Shown here: in pieces, positions 19,656-28,375 of the stretch
Position numbering within the stretch: the first letter of the stretch is position 1
Layout of the letters: every line of letters starts with the position of its first letter
Origin: a virus
IMG/VR virus record: IMGVR_UViG_3300042564_000781
Span: 1-64,000 of that record
Direction: 5' to 3' (one strand)
Length of the DNA: 64,000 nt
Notes under the pieces: model-generated
Seen by the model: the letters and a program-made list of their open reading frames with translations, nothing else
What the model was told of the DNA's origin: nothing
Database searches by the model: none
Made by a program: the position numbers and the translations under genes

Positions 19656-22124
19656 TTATTCTGCCAATTGCGGGCCGACTCCTGCATTATCTGTAGTTTG
19701 TTGTATCTCTTCTGGTGTGCGTATTTCGCCTTCTCCAGTTGCTCCAGTTGCTACTGCAGGTTTTACATTTTGTGTATCCTGTAAAAGTTTTACTGTACCA
19801 CCTTCTGCTGCCGATGGGTTGCTTGATTGCCCTGCACGTCTGATTAATGTTAAAACTTGCGTAAATCTTCCACGAGCAAATGTGCTTTCAACTCTAGTAA
19901 CTTGATATAGTCCACTAAACTGATTGATTAATTTTGTTGGTCCAAATGTATAAGCACCTTTGCTCATGTCAAGATCAATTGGAGTTCTAAAATCAACTGT
20001 TACATCAACTTCTCCTGTTTGATAATCAATACTATAGTCGGCTGTCATATTTTCATATTGAGACTTTGGAGCAGTATAATTACCCATACCGCTATCACCT
20101 AGATAATATGGATCGCCTAAAATAGTCAGTGTGGTATTAACCATGTCAAACGGATTGTTCAATACATTGTTTTGAAAATCCTTTGCTGCTCTAGTTTCAG
20201 GAGTGTCCTTGGCGCTGCTGCTGCTACCGGTGTTAGTAGTTACTGAATCGTATCGTACTTCTTTTGTTACTTCTCCCTCTATTGGTTTACTAGAACCAGC
20301 CGCTGGCGGCGCTGGTTGAGCTTCAACCGCAGGATTAGCTCCCGACGATTCTTTTGCTCTTTGTAGGCCAGCAGTGTTCTTTCCAGCATCTGCAGCCATA
20401 GCTGTATAAAATGCCGCTTTAAATTTAATGTCAAAATTTATTACATCTAAGTTTTTAGCTGTATAGATATAGTTGTACGCTTTAACTGCCTGTTTCTTTG
20501 CCTGTTTAACTTTAGGGTTGGCAGTATTTGGGGGCATAAAACTTGAAGCATCGATACCAAACGGTACTACTCGGTACACAATAAGTTTTGGTTGAACCCC
20601 AGTTGTGGCCATGTTGGCATCAGATGGAATTGTAAACACCTGGGCTTCTATTCGCCACCATGGTATTTTTCCAGTATCAGAAAGCTGTGTAGCTGTTAGT
20701 GCTTGACGACCATAGTCACTCATTAGTAAAACTTGATTTATAGCATTAGGAATGTCAGTACCTTGTGAAAATTTAAAAGTACCTTCGGTAGGGTCTATTG
20801 ATATTTTTCCTCGAGTATATACTTTAGAGGTTTCATTGTATACTAGGCCTTCTTTAGCAAACGAAGAATCTCCAATACGTTCAGGAGTAAATCCCATACT
20901 GGCTCTACCCAAACTATTCATATCAGCAGTATATTGTATTAGTGTTCCGTTACCGCCTTCTTCTTTAGCTAAGATTGCTACTTTTAATTTACCTTGTAAA
21001 TCTCCGCCTTGTACTGCTCCTGTATTTGGAGAACTTGTAGCTGATCCGCCATCGTCGTCATTTCCTACTGGAGCTCCTGATGTTAAATCTTTAGGAAACA
21101 TTATCAATATTTGATCAGGTACTCTACCAATTCCTTTTTTAGCTGCATCGTTAAGACGTTCATTTAATACAACTTGCAAACTTCGTTCACCTGTTTGTAA
21201 CATTTGTTCAACAGTTTTACCTCTGATAGTTATGTCAGTCTTGAGTTCTAAATAGCTGCTAGCAAAACCTTTTTCATTCCACGGAAATGCTGCTACATCA
21301 TATTCAGCGCCACGTCCTGTAACTTTCATTTCTATAGTTGATAATTTTAAAGGAAAGTGTTTTGTTGTTTTTTCTATAGATAATGAATCTGCTGCAATGC
21401 CTTGTTGTGCAGAATTTAAATGTCCCTTGAATTCAATTGTTAACAATAACGGAACATCCATATAGTTTTTATAACCAGCATTTTGAGCAGCAATTTGCAA
21501 GGATTCAAAAAACAATCCCATGCTGTATATTTCAGTAACTTTGAAATTTAATTTAGTGGCATTTGTGTTGCCAGTATCTTTATCTAGATTAATAACACTG
21601 CCTACTGTTAGATTATCCATGAAGAAATCAAACTTACCATAGGCAGTGTTTACTCTGTTGTCAGGACTACCGCTGCCGCTTTTAAAAATGATTTGACCAA
21701 GCTGTCCTTTCTTGTAGGTTTCATTTGGAAAATTTATAGCAACTGCATCAAGCACACTTAATGTAAAGATATAATTATAACTGGCATAACTGTGTAATAT
21801 ATTTGCCATTGGCAACTCAGTTCTAAGATTTACTGTAGTTGCAGAAGAATTTATTGAGTTACTAATATTACCTAGATCAACAATGTTTGATATTTGTTGT
21901 TGTATCTGTCCTAACGCTCCGGCAATGCCTGCAATCTGTCCGGGTATGGCTGAGGTTAATGCTGTTCCAAGATTACTTATTCCGTTAGCTGCTGCTCGTT
22001 GTATTCCGCTAATTGCCCCATTGACTGAGCCCAGGGCACTGGCCAAGCCGGTATTAGATACAACTTTAGATACTTGGTTGACCGCAGATGTTGCAGAGTT
22101 AAGAGCAGAATCTAAAAATCCCAT
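19656..22124 (-). CDS. Large baseplate/hub structural protein (822 aa)
   Basis: The N-terminal ~80 residues are Ala/Ser/Gly-rich helix. The core begins near LPMANILHSYASYNYIFTLS and includes TKLNFKVTEIYSMGLFFESL and GYKNYMDVPLLLTIEFKGHL, a pattern I associate with an aquatic T4-like virion protein family. The C-terminal part (DYQTGEVDVTVDFRTPIDLD, SGLYQVTRVESTFARGRFTQ) resembles hub proteins that cradle the spike. It lies directly before gp5, so a gp27-equivalent hub role is a reasonable inference but not shown by a recognisable gp27 motif. Confidence 0.75.
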   Translation of the reverse strand: MGFLDSALNSATSAVNQVSKVVSNTGLASALGSVNGAISGIQRAAANGISNLGTALTSAIPGQIAGIAGALGQIQQQISNIVDLGNISNSINSSATTVNLRTELPMANILHSYASYNYIFTLSVLDAVAINFPNETYKKGQLGQIIFKSGSGSPDNRVNTAYGKFDFFMDNLTVGSVINLDKDTGNTNATKLNFKVTEIYSMGLFFESLQIAAQNAGYKNYMDVPLLLTIEFKGHLNSAQQGIAADSLSIEKTTKHFPLKLSTIEMKVTGRGAEYDVAAFPWNEKGFASSYLELKTDITIRGKTVEQMLQTGERSLQVVLNERLNDAAKKGIGRVPDQILIMFPKDLTSGAPVGNDDDGGSATSSPNTGAVQGGDLQGKLKVAILAKEEGGNGTLIQYTADMNSLGRASMGFTPERIGDSSFAKEGLVYNETSKVYTRGKISIDPTEGTFKFSQGTDIPNAINQVLLMSDYGRQALTATQLSDTGKIPWWRIEAQVFTIPSDANMATTGVQPKLIVYRVVPFGIDASSFMPPNTANPKVKQAKKQAVKAYNYIYTAKNLDVINFDIKFKAAFYTAMAADAGKNTAGLQRAKESSGANPAVEAQPAPPAAGSSKPIEGEVTKEVRYDSVTTNTGSSSSAKDTPETRAAKDFQNNVLNNPFDMVNTTLTILGDPYYLGDSGMGNYTAPKSQYENMTADYSIDYQTGEVDVTVDFRTPIDLDMSKGAYTFGPTKLINQFSGLYQVTRVESTFARGRFTQVLTLIRRAGQSSNPSAAEGGTVKLLQDTQNVKPAVATGATGEGEIRTPEEIQQTTDNAGVGPQLAE

Positions 22125-22125
22125 G

Positions 22126-22425
22126 TTATAGTCCTAATATATCTATCAAACTTGCTTTTTTAGGTAGGTAGATTCGAGTACCCGGAGTAAAATCGTATAT
22201 AGGATCTTGTAATATATCTAAATTACGTTGGATAAAAACCCACCATAATTTATTAGTGCCGTACAGATCATGGGCCAATAGATCAGGACGATGACTGTAC
22301 TGTGGCTCTATAGTATAGATCGGATCATCTGCTTCAGCACTTACTGGTCGAATTTTTAAAATATTCAAATAGTTATTTGATATTGTAGTATTTGCCCAAG
22401 GGCTGGTATTAGAATATGTTGCCAT
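22126..22425 (-). CDS. 53: Baseplate wedge protein gp53-like
   Basis: A 99-residue member of the T4 gp53 baseplate wedge family. Key features are YSHRPDLLAHDLYGTNKLWW followed by VFIQRNLDILQDPIYDFTPG and a LysM-like IYLPKKASL end. It is shorter than T4 gp53 (196) but matches the short form of many T4-like phages. The start codon overlaps the stop of the preceding gene (TAATG), and the next gene starts 1 base after its stop, so it is tightly coupled in the baseplate operon. Confidence 0.92.
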   Translation of the reverse strand: MATYSNTSPWANTTISNNYLNILKIRPVSAEADDPIYTIEPQYSHRPDLLAHDLYGTNKLWWVFIQRNLDILQDPIYDFTPGTRIYLPKKASLIDILGL

Positions 22426-23495
22426 TAGATATACCCGCCTGTGCCGTTGACGTATCCGCCGTTGACAAACTTGCTCAAACTAAACTGCCTAACTGCTTCT
22501 CTACTATAAACTGGTTGCACTGTAACAGTCAATGTACTTTTATTTGGCACATGTGTATTGCCGCTCGATGTCGGAAATGCTCCACCAACACCTTGGCCTG
22601 CACCGCCACTTAATAAACTTGTAACTCCGCCAATGGCGCCGCCAATGGCGCCGCCAATGGCGCCAACTCTTCCTAAACTAGTTGCTAGCCTTCCTGCGCC
22701 AAGGGCACCTGCAACTCCAGCAAGGCCCGAGCTTAGAGCAGCAACTCCGGAAATAGTCGATGCTGCTCCGCCTGACGCTGTGCCAAAGCCACTAAATCCT
22801 GCTGTTCCCATTGTAGTAGAAATATAGTTTGCATCAGCTGGAAGATCAATACTAAAGCTAGTAATTACCACTGGCACATTTTTAAAAACATAATCACCGT
22901 AGCCATTTAAGGATAGGATAGGAGGAGGACTACCTGCAGATTCTCCGTCGCCGGTGTACATCTTAGTAGCTGATCTTAAAAAATGCATGGCAGCAATCCA
23001 ATACTGTGCCTGTACTGCATCTTCAACGTTAAACGGGCCTGAAATACTAATGGCATTTGCCTTACTGTTCTGATAAGCCATAAATTGATAATTTTGATGT
23101 GTAATCGGAACATCATCATAAGTGGCAGAGTGTGAAATAGCTATCGTCGGAGTGTAAGGAAACACTAGGCCGCCTGCTCGTTGTAGCGGAGCAAGCACAT
23201 CACTTGTAGCAAAAAAGTTTGGAGGTATTGATAATCGAACACGCCAATCGTCCGAGTTACCTGGACCAGAAAATTGGACTCGAGTAGCTGCTGCGGCCGA
23301 ACCTGAGGCTTCACCGCCTGGTAGGTTAATACTTCGTAATGCAGAGATTAGTCCGGCTGGGTTGGATAAATTATTAAGTGCGCCGGCTAACCGACTGGCA
23401 GATCCTAATGCACCTTGGAGTCCGCTTACTGCAGACCCAACAGACCTTGCAGCACTAGCAATCGAATTAATAGTTGATCCTGGGTCAAATGCCAT
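22425..23495 (-). CDS. Tail tube cap/initiator-like baseplate protein (gp48/gp54-type)
   Basis: A 356-residue protein. The first ~75 residues are Ala/Gly/Ser-rich. The core (NSDDWRVRLSIPPNFFATSD, AISHSATYDDVPITHQNYQF, ISISGPFNVEDAVQAQYWIA) resembles the tube-like fold of T4-type gp48/gp54, which cap the baseplate and start the tail tube. Length fits (T4 gp48 is 364, gp54 is 320). A GAIG repeat near 280 is encoded by a 12-base tandem repeat. It is the first gene of the leftward operon, with an AAAGGAG ribosome site. Which of gp48 or gp54 it equals cannot be decided here. Confidence 0.65.
   Translation of the reverse strand: MAFDPGSTINSIASAARSVGSAVSGLQGALGSASRLAGALNNLSNPAGLISALRSINLPGGEASGSAAAATRVQFSGPGNSDDWRVRLSIPPNFFATSDVLAPLQRAGGLVFPYTPTIAISHSATYDDVPITHQNYQFMAYQNSKANAISISGPFNVEDAVQAQYWIAAMHFLRSATKMYTGDGESAGSPPPILSLNGYGDYVFKNVPVVITSFSIDLPADANYISTTMGTAGFSGFGTASGGAASTISGVAALSSGLAGVAGALGAGRLATSLGRVGAIGGAIGGAIGGVTSLLSGGAGQGVGGAFPTSSGNTHVPNKSTLTVTVQPVYSREAVRQFSLSKFVNGGYVNGTGGYI
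22629..22664. repeat. 12-base tandem repeat, three copies
   Basis: Three exact copies of GCCAATGGCGCC in tandem inside the tube-cap-like gene, encoding a Gly-Ala-Ile-Gly run. Such a repeat could expand or contract in frame. Confidence 0.9.
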
Positions 23496-23514
23496 TATGG
23501 ACTCCTTTGTTACT

Positions 23515-23522
23515 CTATTTAG
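23515..23522 (-). promoter_or_regulatory. Late promoter candidate for the leftward baseplate operon (CTAAATAG)
   Basis: CTAAATAG on the minus strand, about 20 bases before the ATG at 23495 and followed by AAAGGAG. It abuts the -35 element of the rightward sigma-70 promoter, so this 75-base divergent gap would hold one late and one early promoter. Confidence 0.4.
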
Positions 23523-23551
23523 TTGACAAAATTAAGTGCATAGTTTATAAT
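23523..23551 (+). promoter_or_regulatory. Consensus sigma-70 promoter upstream of gp55
   Basis: A perfect TTGACA (23523-23528) and a perfect TATAAT (23546-23551) are separated by exactly 17 bases, 19 bases before the gp55 ATG. This is the full bacterial housekeeping consensus and would let unmodified host polymerase transcribe the late sigma gene. The ribosome site is a weak AGGA at 23562. Confidence 0.85.
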
Positions 23552-23570
23552 ATTATAAAATAGGACTACA

Positions 23571-24392
23571 ATGAAAGTTAATTATCTCAATAATAAAGAT
23601 CTACTAGAAGAAATACATAAAAGTAAGAATACATTTTCTAGCTTCTTACAGCCAGAATATCATAGGTACGATCTTATCTTGCCAAATGTTGATAAAATCA
23701 ATATTCGAACCATTGCAGAAGCTAAACGAGCACAGGCTAAGCGACAGGGTAGCGAAGAATATCAACGTAGAAAAGCTCTTGGTGAAAAGGTCAAACAAGC
23801 AGACACAGAAGTTGATTATAAAAAGATTGCAAAAACAGATGTTATATTTCGTGTTATGACATTTGATCATATTCCACTTAACAATACCCGCAAGAAGAAT
23901 CCTAAAACACTTGCAGACCATAGAGATAAAGTTAACTTTCCCCCATTCCAACATTGGAAATTTGATGAAAACGATATTCTAGTGTGCGTTGGTAAAAGCC
24001 ACTGGAAGGGTGATCTCGAAAAAGGTAAGTTTGACAAAGACCACGGGCAGATTACTAACACACTAGCCCGTATGTACATTAAACTGTGTGAACGCTATGC
24101 TACTCGTGGCAACGTCCGTGGCTATACCTATAATGATGAGATGCGTGGACAGGCTATCTTACAGCTAACCCAGATTGGGCTTCAGTTCGATGAAAGTAAA
24201 TCGGACAATCCTTTTGCTTATTTTACTGCCGCCGTTACTAACAGTTTTGTTAGGATCATCAACTTAGAAAAACGCAATCAAAACATCCGCGACGACCTAT
24301 TAGAGATCAATGGCATGAACCCAAGTTACTCAAGAACCGGTTCAGGAGAACATGCGGCTGCGGTCAAACGATTCGACGAAACTACCGATTGA
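23571..24392 (+). CDS. 55: Late-transcription sigma factor gp55-like
   Basis: A homologue of T4 gp55, the small sigma factor that directs host RNA polymerase to late promoters (TATAAATA). The conserved part is residues about 170-260: YTYNDEMRGQAILQLTQIGL, SDNPFAYFTAAVTNSFVRII and NLEKRNQNIRDDLLEINGMN, corresponding to sigma region 2-like core and -10 contacts. At 273 residues it is longer than T4 gp55 (185); the N-terminal ~100 residues are basic, with AKRAQAKRQGSEEYQRRKA. It heads a plus-strand cluster with gp47 and gp46 and has its own consensus sigma-70 promoter. Confidence 0.93.
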   Translation: MKVNYLNNKDLLEEIHKSKNTFSSFLQPEYHRYDLILPNVDKINIRTIAEAKRAQAKRQGSEEYQRRKALGEKVKQADTEVDYKKIAKTDVIFRVMTFDHIPLNNTRKKNPKTLADHRDKVNFPPFQHWKFDENDILVCVGKSHWKGDLEKGKFDKDHGQITNTLARMYIKLCERYATRGNVRGYTYNDEMRGQAILQLTQIGLQFDESKSDNPFAYFTAAVTNSFVRIINLEKRNQNIRDDLLEINGMNPSYSRTGSGEHAAAVKRFDETTD

Positions 24393-24417
24393 CCTGTAGA
24401 CTTAAAACAACTATAAT
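24389..24417 (+). promoter_or_regulatory. Sigma-70 promoter upstream of gp47
   Basis: TTGACC (24389-24394), a 17-base spacer and TATAAT (24412-24417). The -35 overlaps the gp55 stop. Initiation near 24424 would give a short leader before the gp47 TTG start. Confidence 0.7.
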
Positions 24418-24437
24418 AGTTCAATGGAGATACTATA

Positions 24438-25451
24438 TTGAGCAACCTTTTTAAGAAAGTAGCCTGTTTTACTGACATTCATTTTGGATTAAAGTCTAAC
24501 AGTCAAGTACATAACCAGGACTGCGAAGACTTTGTAGACTGGTATATTGCAAAAGCCAAGGAGCAAGGATGTGACACAGGAATTTTTATGGGCGATTGGC
24601 ATCACAACCGCAATAGTCTTAATATTACAACTATGGACTACAGCCTTAGAGCCCTTGAGAAACTGGGACAGGCTTTTGATAAGTTTTATTTCTTTCCTGG
24701 TAATCATGATCTTTATTACAAAGACAAGCGGGATATTCACAGCGTCGAATTTGGAAAGTATATTCCTGGAATTACTGTGGTACACGAACCTACTACTATT
24801 GGCGACGTCACCTTATGTCCGTGGCTCATCGGAGACGAATGGAAAACCATAGGCAAGAAAGGTGGCAAATATATCTTTGGTCACTTTGAATTGCCCAGCT
24901 TCTTCATGAACGCAATGATTCAAATGCCCGATCACGGTGAAATTCAACTGGATAGCTTTAAAGGTTATGAGTTGGGATTCAGTGGTCACTTCCACAAGCG
25001 TCAGCAACAGCGCAATATGATCTATATTGGTAATGCGTTCCCGCATAACTATGCAGACAACTGGGATGACGATCGTGGTATGATGATACTCGAGTGGGGT
25101 GGACAACCAGAATACCACACTTGGCCTATGCAACCTACCTTCCGTACGGTTAAACTAAGCCAGCTCATCGACGATGCTGATAAGATTATTAAACCTAACC
25201 AGCACCTACGTGTTAGTTTAGACATTGACATTAGCTATGAAGAAGCAAGTTTTATTAAAGAAAAGTTCATGACTGACTACGCAATACGTGAACTAACACT
25301 TATTCCCGAGAAGAAAGAAATTGAGATTAACACAGACATCGATATTCAAGCATTTGAAAGTGTAGATCAAATTGTCTCCAATCAACTTATCAATATCGAA
25401 AGCGATACATTTGATAAGAAGATCCTGTTGGAGATTTACAATAGCCTATGA
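24438..25451 (+). CDS. 47: Recombination endonuclease subunit gp47 (SbcD/Mre11-like)
   Basis: The nuclease subunit of the gp46/gp47 (Rad50/Mre11-type) complex that resects DNA ends for recombination-dependent replication. All phosphoesterase metal motifs are visible: FTDIHFG near residue 11, GDWHHN near 52, PGNHD near 89, GHFELP near 151 and SGHFHKRQ near 181. The start is TTG: it is preceded at good spacing by GGAGA, and no suitable ATG lies near. The stop overlaps the gp46 start (ATGA). Length (337) matches T4 gp47 (339). Confidence 0.95.
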   Translation: MSNLFKKVACFTDIHFGLKSNSQVHNQDCEDFVDWYIAKAKEQGCDTGIFMGDWHHNRNSLNITTMDYSLRALEKLGQAFDKFYFFPGNHDLYYKDKRDIHSVEFGKYIPGITVVHEPTTIGDVTLCPWLIGDEWKTIGKKGGKYIFGHFELPSFFMNAMIQMPDHGEIQLDSFKGYELGFSGHFHKRQQQRNMIYIGNAFPHNYADNWDDDRGMMILEWGGQPEYHTWPMQPTFRTVKLSQLIDDADKIIKPNQHLRVSLDIDISYEEASFIKEKFMTDYAIRELTLIPEKKEIEINTDIDIQAFESVDQIVSNQLINIESDTFDKKILLEIYNSL

Positions 25452-27223
25452 TTAAAATTAAAGATTTAACAGTTAAGAACTTTATGAGCGTGGGTAATCA
25501 AACCCAAGCTGTGAACTTTGGTCGTGAACAATTAACACTTGTACTAGGTGAAAACTTAGATCAAGGTGGGGATGACAGCGGATCACGTAATGGTACAGGT
25601 AAAACTACCATTGTAAATGCACTTAGCTTTGCATTGTATGGTAATGCCCTGACTAATATCAAGAAAGATAACTTGATCAATAAGATTAACAATAAGAACA
25701 TGCTGGTCACGCTGACTTTTGAAAAAGACGGTAACAAGTATAAGATTGAGCGGGGGCGTAAACCTACGATTATGAAGTTCTATGTTAATAATCAAGAACA
25801 GAGTGCAGAGTCAACTGACGACAGTCAGGGTGACATGCGTGAAACGCAAAAGGACATTGACGAACTGTTAGGCATGAGTCACGATATGTTCAAACATATT
25901 GTAGCTCTTAACACCTATACAGAACCGTTTCTCAGCTTGAAGGCCAATGAGCAACGTGAGATCATTGAGCAGTTGCTGGGCATTACTCTGTTATCAGAGA
26001 AAGCAGACACGCTTAAAGAACAGATTAGACTGACAAAAGAAAATATCTTTCAAGAAACAGCAGATATCGAAGCTGCTAAAAAATCTAACGACAAAATCCA
26101 AGTTAGTATTACTGGATTAGAAACTAGACAGTCAGCATGGTACTCGCAACAGAAGACAGACTGTAATAAAATTGCAGCCAGCATTACAGAACTGCAAAGT
26201 GTTGACATTGAGGGTGAGTTAGAGCAACATGCCAAAGTAAAATTATACGATGAACATGCTGCCAAGATAAAAAGTCTTAACAAAGAACGTGCAACATTAG
26301 AAACTGCGGTTATTCAAGCAGACAAGAGTGTTAACAAGTATACCAAAGAACTAGAGCAGTTAAAAAATAAAACGTGTCCGGCATGCGAGCAGAGCTTGCA
26401 CAGCCATAAACATGAAGAAATGACTGCCAATGTTGAAAAGAATCTAGCAGATTCTGTGTTATACTTACAAGGTATTAGTGACAGTTATACAAGTGTATTG
26501 CAAGAATTAGAAACTATTGGTGATATCAATGGCAGACCAAAAACTTACTATGATACATTAGAAGAAGCACTCAAGCATCAGAACAATTTAACCAGCCTTG
26601 AAGCTGCATTGATTAAGAGAACAGATGAAGTTGATCCGTATCAAGAACAAATTGACGATCTAAAGCATACTGCTATACAGGAAATCTCTTGGGATAACGT
26701 CAACATGCTGAACAGTATGAAGGATCACCAAGAGTTCTTGTTAAAGTTGTTGACTAATAAAGATTCGTTTATTCGTAAGAAGATCATAGATCAAAACCTT
26801 GCATACTTGAACAATAGATTAACCTATTATCTTGATAAGATGGGATTGCCGCATCAAGTAAGTTTCTTAAACGACTTAAACGTTGAGATCACACAGCTAG
26901 GTCAAGATCTTGACTTTGATAACTTGTCACGTGGTGAACGTAACAGATTAATCCTTGGACTGAGCTGGGCATTCCGAGATGTATGGGAAAGTTTGTATCA
27001 AAGCATTAACTTGTTGTTTGTTGACGAATTAATCGACAACGGATTAGATGCAAACGGTGTAGAAAATGCCTTAGGTGTGTTGAAAAAGATGGCACGTGAA
27101 CGTAAGAAGAACATTTTCTTAATCTCGCACAAGGATGAGTTGATTGGTCGTGTTAATAATGTACTTAAGGTCATTAAAGAAAACGGCTTCACTTACTATG
27201 CAAACGATCTAGAGATTGACTGA
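25448..27223 (+). CDS. 46: Recombination endonuclease subunit gp46 (SbcC/Rad50-like ATPase)
   Basis: The ATPase partner of gp47. Residues 45-60 hold the P-loop GSRNGTGKTTIVNALSFALY. A long coiled coil follows, with the zinc-hook CPACEQ near 310. The ABC signature LSRGERNRLILGLSWAF lies near 495 and Walker B LLFVDELIDNGLD near 523, then ISHKDEL as the switch histidine. Length (591) is close to T4 gp46 (560). Its ATG overlaps the gp47 stop, and its TGA overlaps the next ATG, so the three genes are coupled. Confidence 0.96.
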   Translation: MIKIKDLTVKNFMSVGNQTQAVNFGREQLTLVLGENLDQGGDDSGSRNGTGKTTIVNALSFALYGNALTNIKKDNLINKINNKNMLVTLTFEKDGNKYKIERGRKPTIMKFYVNNQEQSAESTDDSQGDMRETQKDIDELLGMSHDMFKHIVALNTYTEPFLSLKANEQREIIEQLLGITLLSEKADTLKEQIRLTKENIFQETADIEAAKKSNDKIQVSITGLETRQSAWYSQQKTDCNKIAASITELQSVDIEGELEQHAKVKLYDEHAAKIKSLNKERATLETAVIQADKSVNKYTKELEQLKNKTCPACEQSLHSHKHEEMTANVEKNLADSVLYLQGISDSYTSVLQELETIGDINGRPKTYYDTLEEALKHQNNLTSLEAALIKRTDEVDPYQEQIDDLKHTAIQEISWDNVNMLNSMKDHQEFLLKLLTNKDSFIRKKIIDQNLAYLNNRLTYYLDKMGLPHQVSFLNDLNVEITQLGQDLDFDNLSRGERNRLILGLSWAFRDVWESLYQSINLLFVDELIDNGLDANGVENALGVLKKMARERKKNIFLISHKDELIGRVNNVLKVIKENGFTYYANDLEID

Positions 27224-27498
27224 TGAACTATGATGAGTTGCACGATCAGTTGATGAAAGAACTCAGGGCATACTTTGAGGACTATCAAACTTGGGCAACT
27301 ACAGAGTCGCATGCCAGTGGTATGCGAGCTCGCGCACATTTGTCGGATATTAGACGAATTGCCAGCGCATTAAGAGTAGAAATATTAGAAACACGTAAAA
27401 CTAAACCAAAAATTAAATCACCTGCATATAGAGCTGCAAAGCTCGCAGAACAACAGGCTCAGAATCAACAGGCAATTGAGGATGACGATGCTAACTAA
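27223..27498 (+). CDS. Small helical protein of unknown function
   Basis: A 91-residue protein whose ATG overlaps the gp46 stop (TGATG), so it is probably co-translated. It is predominantly helical: an acidic/aromatic N-terminus (LHDQLMKELRAYFEDYQTWA), a basic middle (RRIASALRVEILETRKTKPK) and a Gln-rich, acidic tail. I do not recognise a family. Position suggests a role near recombination or replication, but nothing in the sequence proves it. Confidence 0.8.
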   Translation: MNYDELHDQLMKELRAYFEDYQTWATTESHASGMRARAHLSDIRRIASALRVEILETRKTKPKIKSPAYRAAKLAEQQAQNQQAIEDDDAN

Positions 27499-27501
27499 AG
27501 C

Positions 27502-27930
27502 ATGTCATGGACTTATCAGAATGAAATTATCGAAACACTCCCTGAAGAGTGTATCGGATTTGTATATCTTATAACCAATGTCATCTCTGGCAGAAAATAT
27601 ATAGGCAAAAAACTTGCAAAATTCTCTAAGACTACGGTTAAAACTGTAAAACTAAAGAACGGTACCAAGAAGAAAAAGAAGATTAGAAGCAAAGTCGACA
27701 GCGACTGGCGTGATTATTACGGAAGTAGTCCTAATCTTCAAAAAGACATAGACGAATTAGGCAAAGAAAAATTCACAAGAGAAATCTTATATTACTGCAA
27801 CTCAAAGGCGCAATGCTCTTACATCGAGGCCAGAGAACAATTCTCCCGTAAAGTATTAGAATCAGACGAGTATTACAACGGACACATACAAGTTCGTGTA
27901 CATGGCTCACACATTATATTAAAATCTTAG
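27502..27930 (+). CDS. GIY-YIG-like nuclease-domain protein
   Basis: A 142-residue protein. The N-terminal strand pair GFVYLITNVISGRKYIGKK matches the GIY-YIG core (VYL...YIG). WRDYYGSSPNLQKDIDELGK and a later glutamate in SYIEAREQF fit the helix and metal-binding Glu of the superfamily. A basic insertion (KLKNGTKKKKKIRSK) separates the motifs. It starts 3 bases after the previous stop and ends directly before the structured non-coding region. It could be a free-standing or homing-type endonuclease, or a repair/host-DNA nuclease; activity is inferred from motif only. Confidence 0.7.
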   Translation: MSWTYQNEIIETLPEECIGFVYLITNVISGRKYIGKKLAKFSKTTVKTVKLKNGTKKKKKIRSKVDSDWRDYYGSSPNLQKDIDELGKEKFTREILYYCNSKAQCSYIEAREQFSRKVLESDEYYNGHIQVRVHGSHIILKS

Positions 27931-28230
27931 GCTCAACAAGCAGTAATAGGCAAGCGTCGGCTAACATCGGACGCCCGTATACCTGGATCTCGGATCGCAG
28001 GGAAGGAAACTCTAGCTGCTAAGAGTACTCAACCACCATCCTTAACAGGACGAGGATCGCAAAGCTGCCGCGGTTTGGTTGTTTAAAGGAATTTCAAAGG
28101 CAAAAAGAGGGAGAAATACCCACGTTTGCATGTATGTTAGCGTATGCATGTAGGCCGCCGTCATATAAAGACACAGCTCGAGGTACCGGATGACCGCCTC
28201 TGTAATGCTGTAACGCTAAGTGATATTGTT
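27931..28230 (+). ncRNA. Candidate structured non-coding RNA
   Basis: About 300 bases with no credible gene but many nested stems. I can pair GCGTC/GACGC (27954-27974), GATC/GATC within CTG/CAG (27983-28000), ACTCT/AGAGT (28009-28026), and CAACCA/TGGTTG (28030-28081) enclosing ATCCT/AGGAT. ACAGC/GCTGT (28173-28211) encloses GAGG-TAC-CGG-ATGA-CCG-CCTC. It is more GC-rich in patches than the genes around it. No tRNA, tmRNA or group I intron core is visible. Strand is assumed from the flanking plus-strand genes. Pairings were found by eye without a folding program. Confidence 0.55.
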
Positions 28231-28281
28231 CAACTCAGATAATGTTTCTTTGCCCGCAAGGGCAAAGTGTGACTGAACAAT
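28225..28281 (+). other. Nested hairpin with GCAA tetraloop
   Basis: Outer stem ATTGTTCA (28225-28232) with TGAACAAT (28274-28281) encloses an 8-bp hairpin CTTTGCCC-GCAA-GGGCAAAG (28248-28267). No T-run follows, so it is a structural element or processing site rather than a classic terminator. Confidence 0.7.
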
Positions 28282-28296
28282 CTAGATAATATTTAA

Positions 28297-28375
28297 ACTG
28301 CTTCGCAGCAGTATTATTAAATACAAAAAGAAAAACAGTTCGAGCGCAAGCGATGAACAGATGTACGCAGTACAT
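28297..28375 (+). other. Cluster of three further hairpins before a late promoter
   Basis: ACTGC-TTCGCA-GCAGT (28297-28312), GTTC...GC-GCAA-GC...GAAC (28338-28358) and ATGTAC-GCA-GTACAT (28361-28375). A TTAAATAC follows the first and CATAAATAC follows the last. Confidence 0.6.

Noticed and set aside
24547-24852. 101-codon hydrophobic frame within gp47
   Set aside because: Overlaps the metal-binding motifs of gp47 in another frame, so it is a by-product of that coding sequence.
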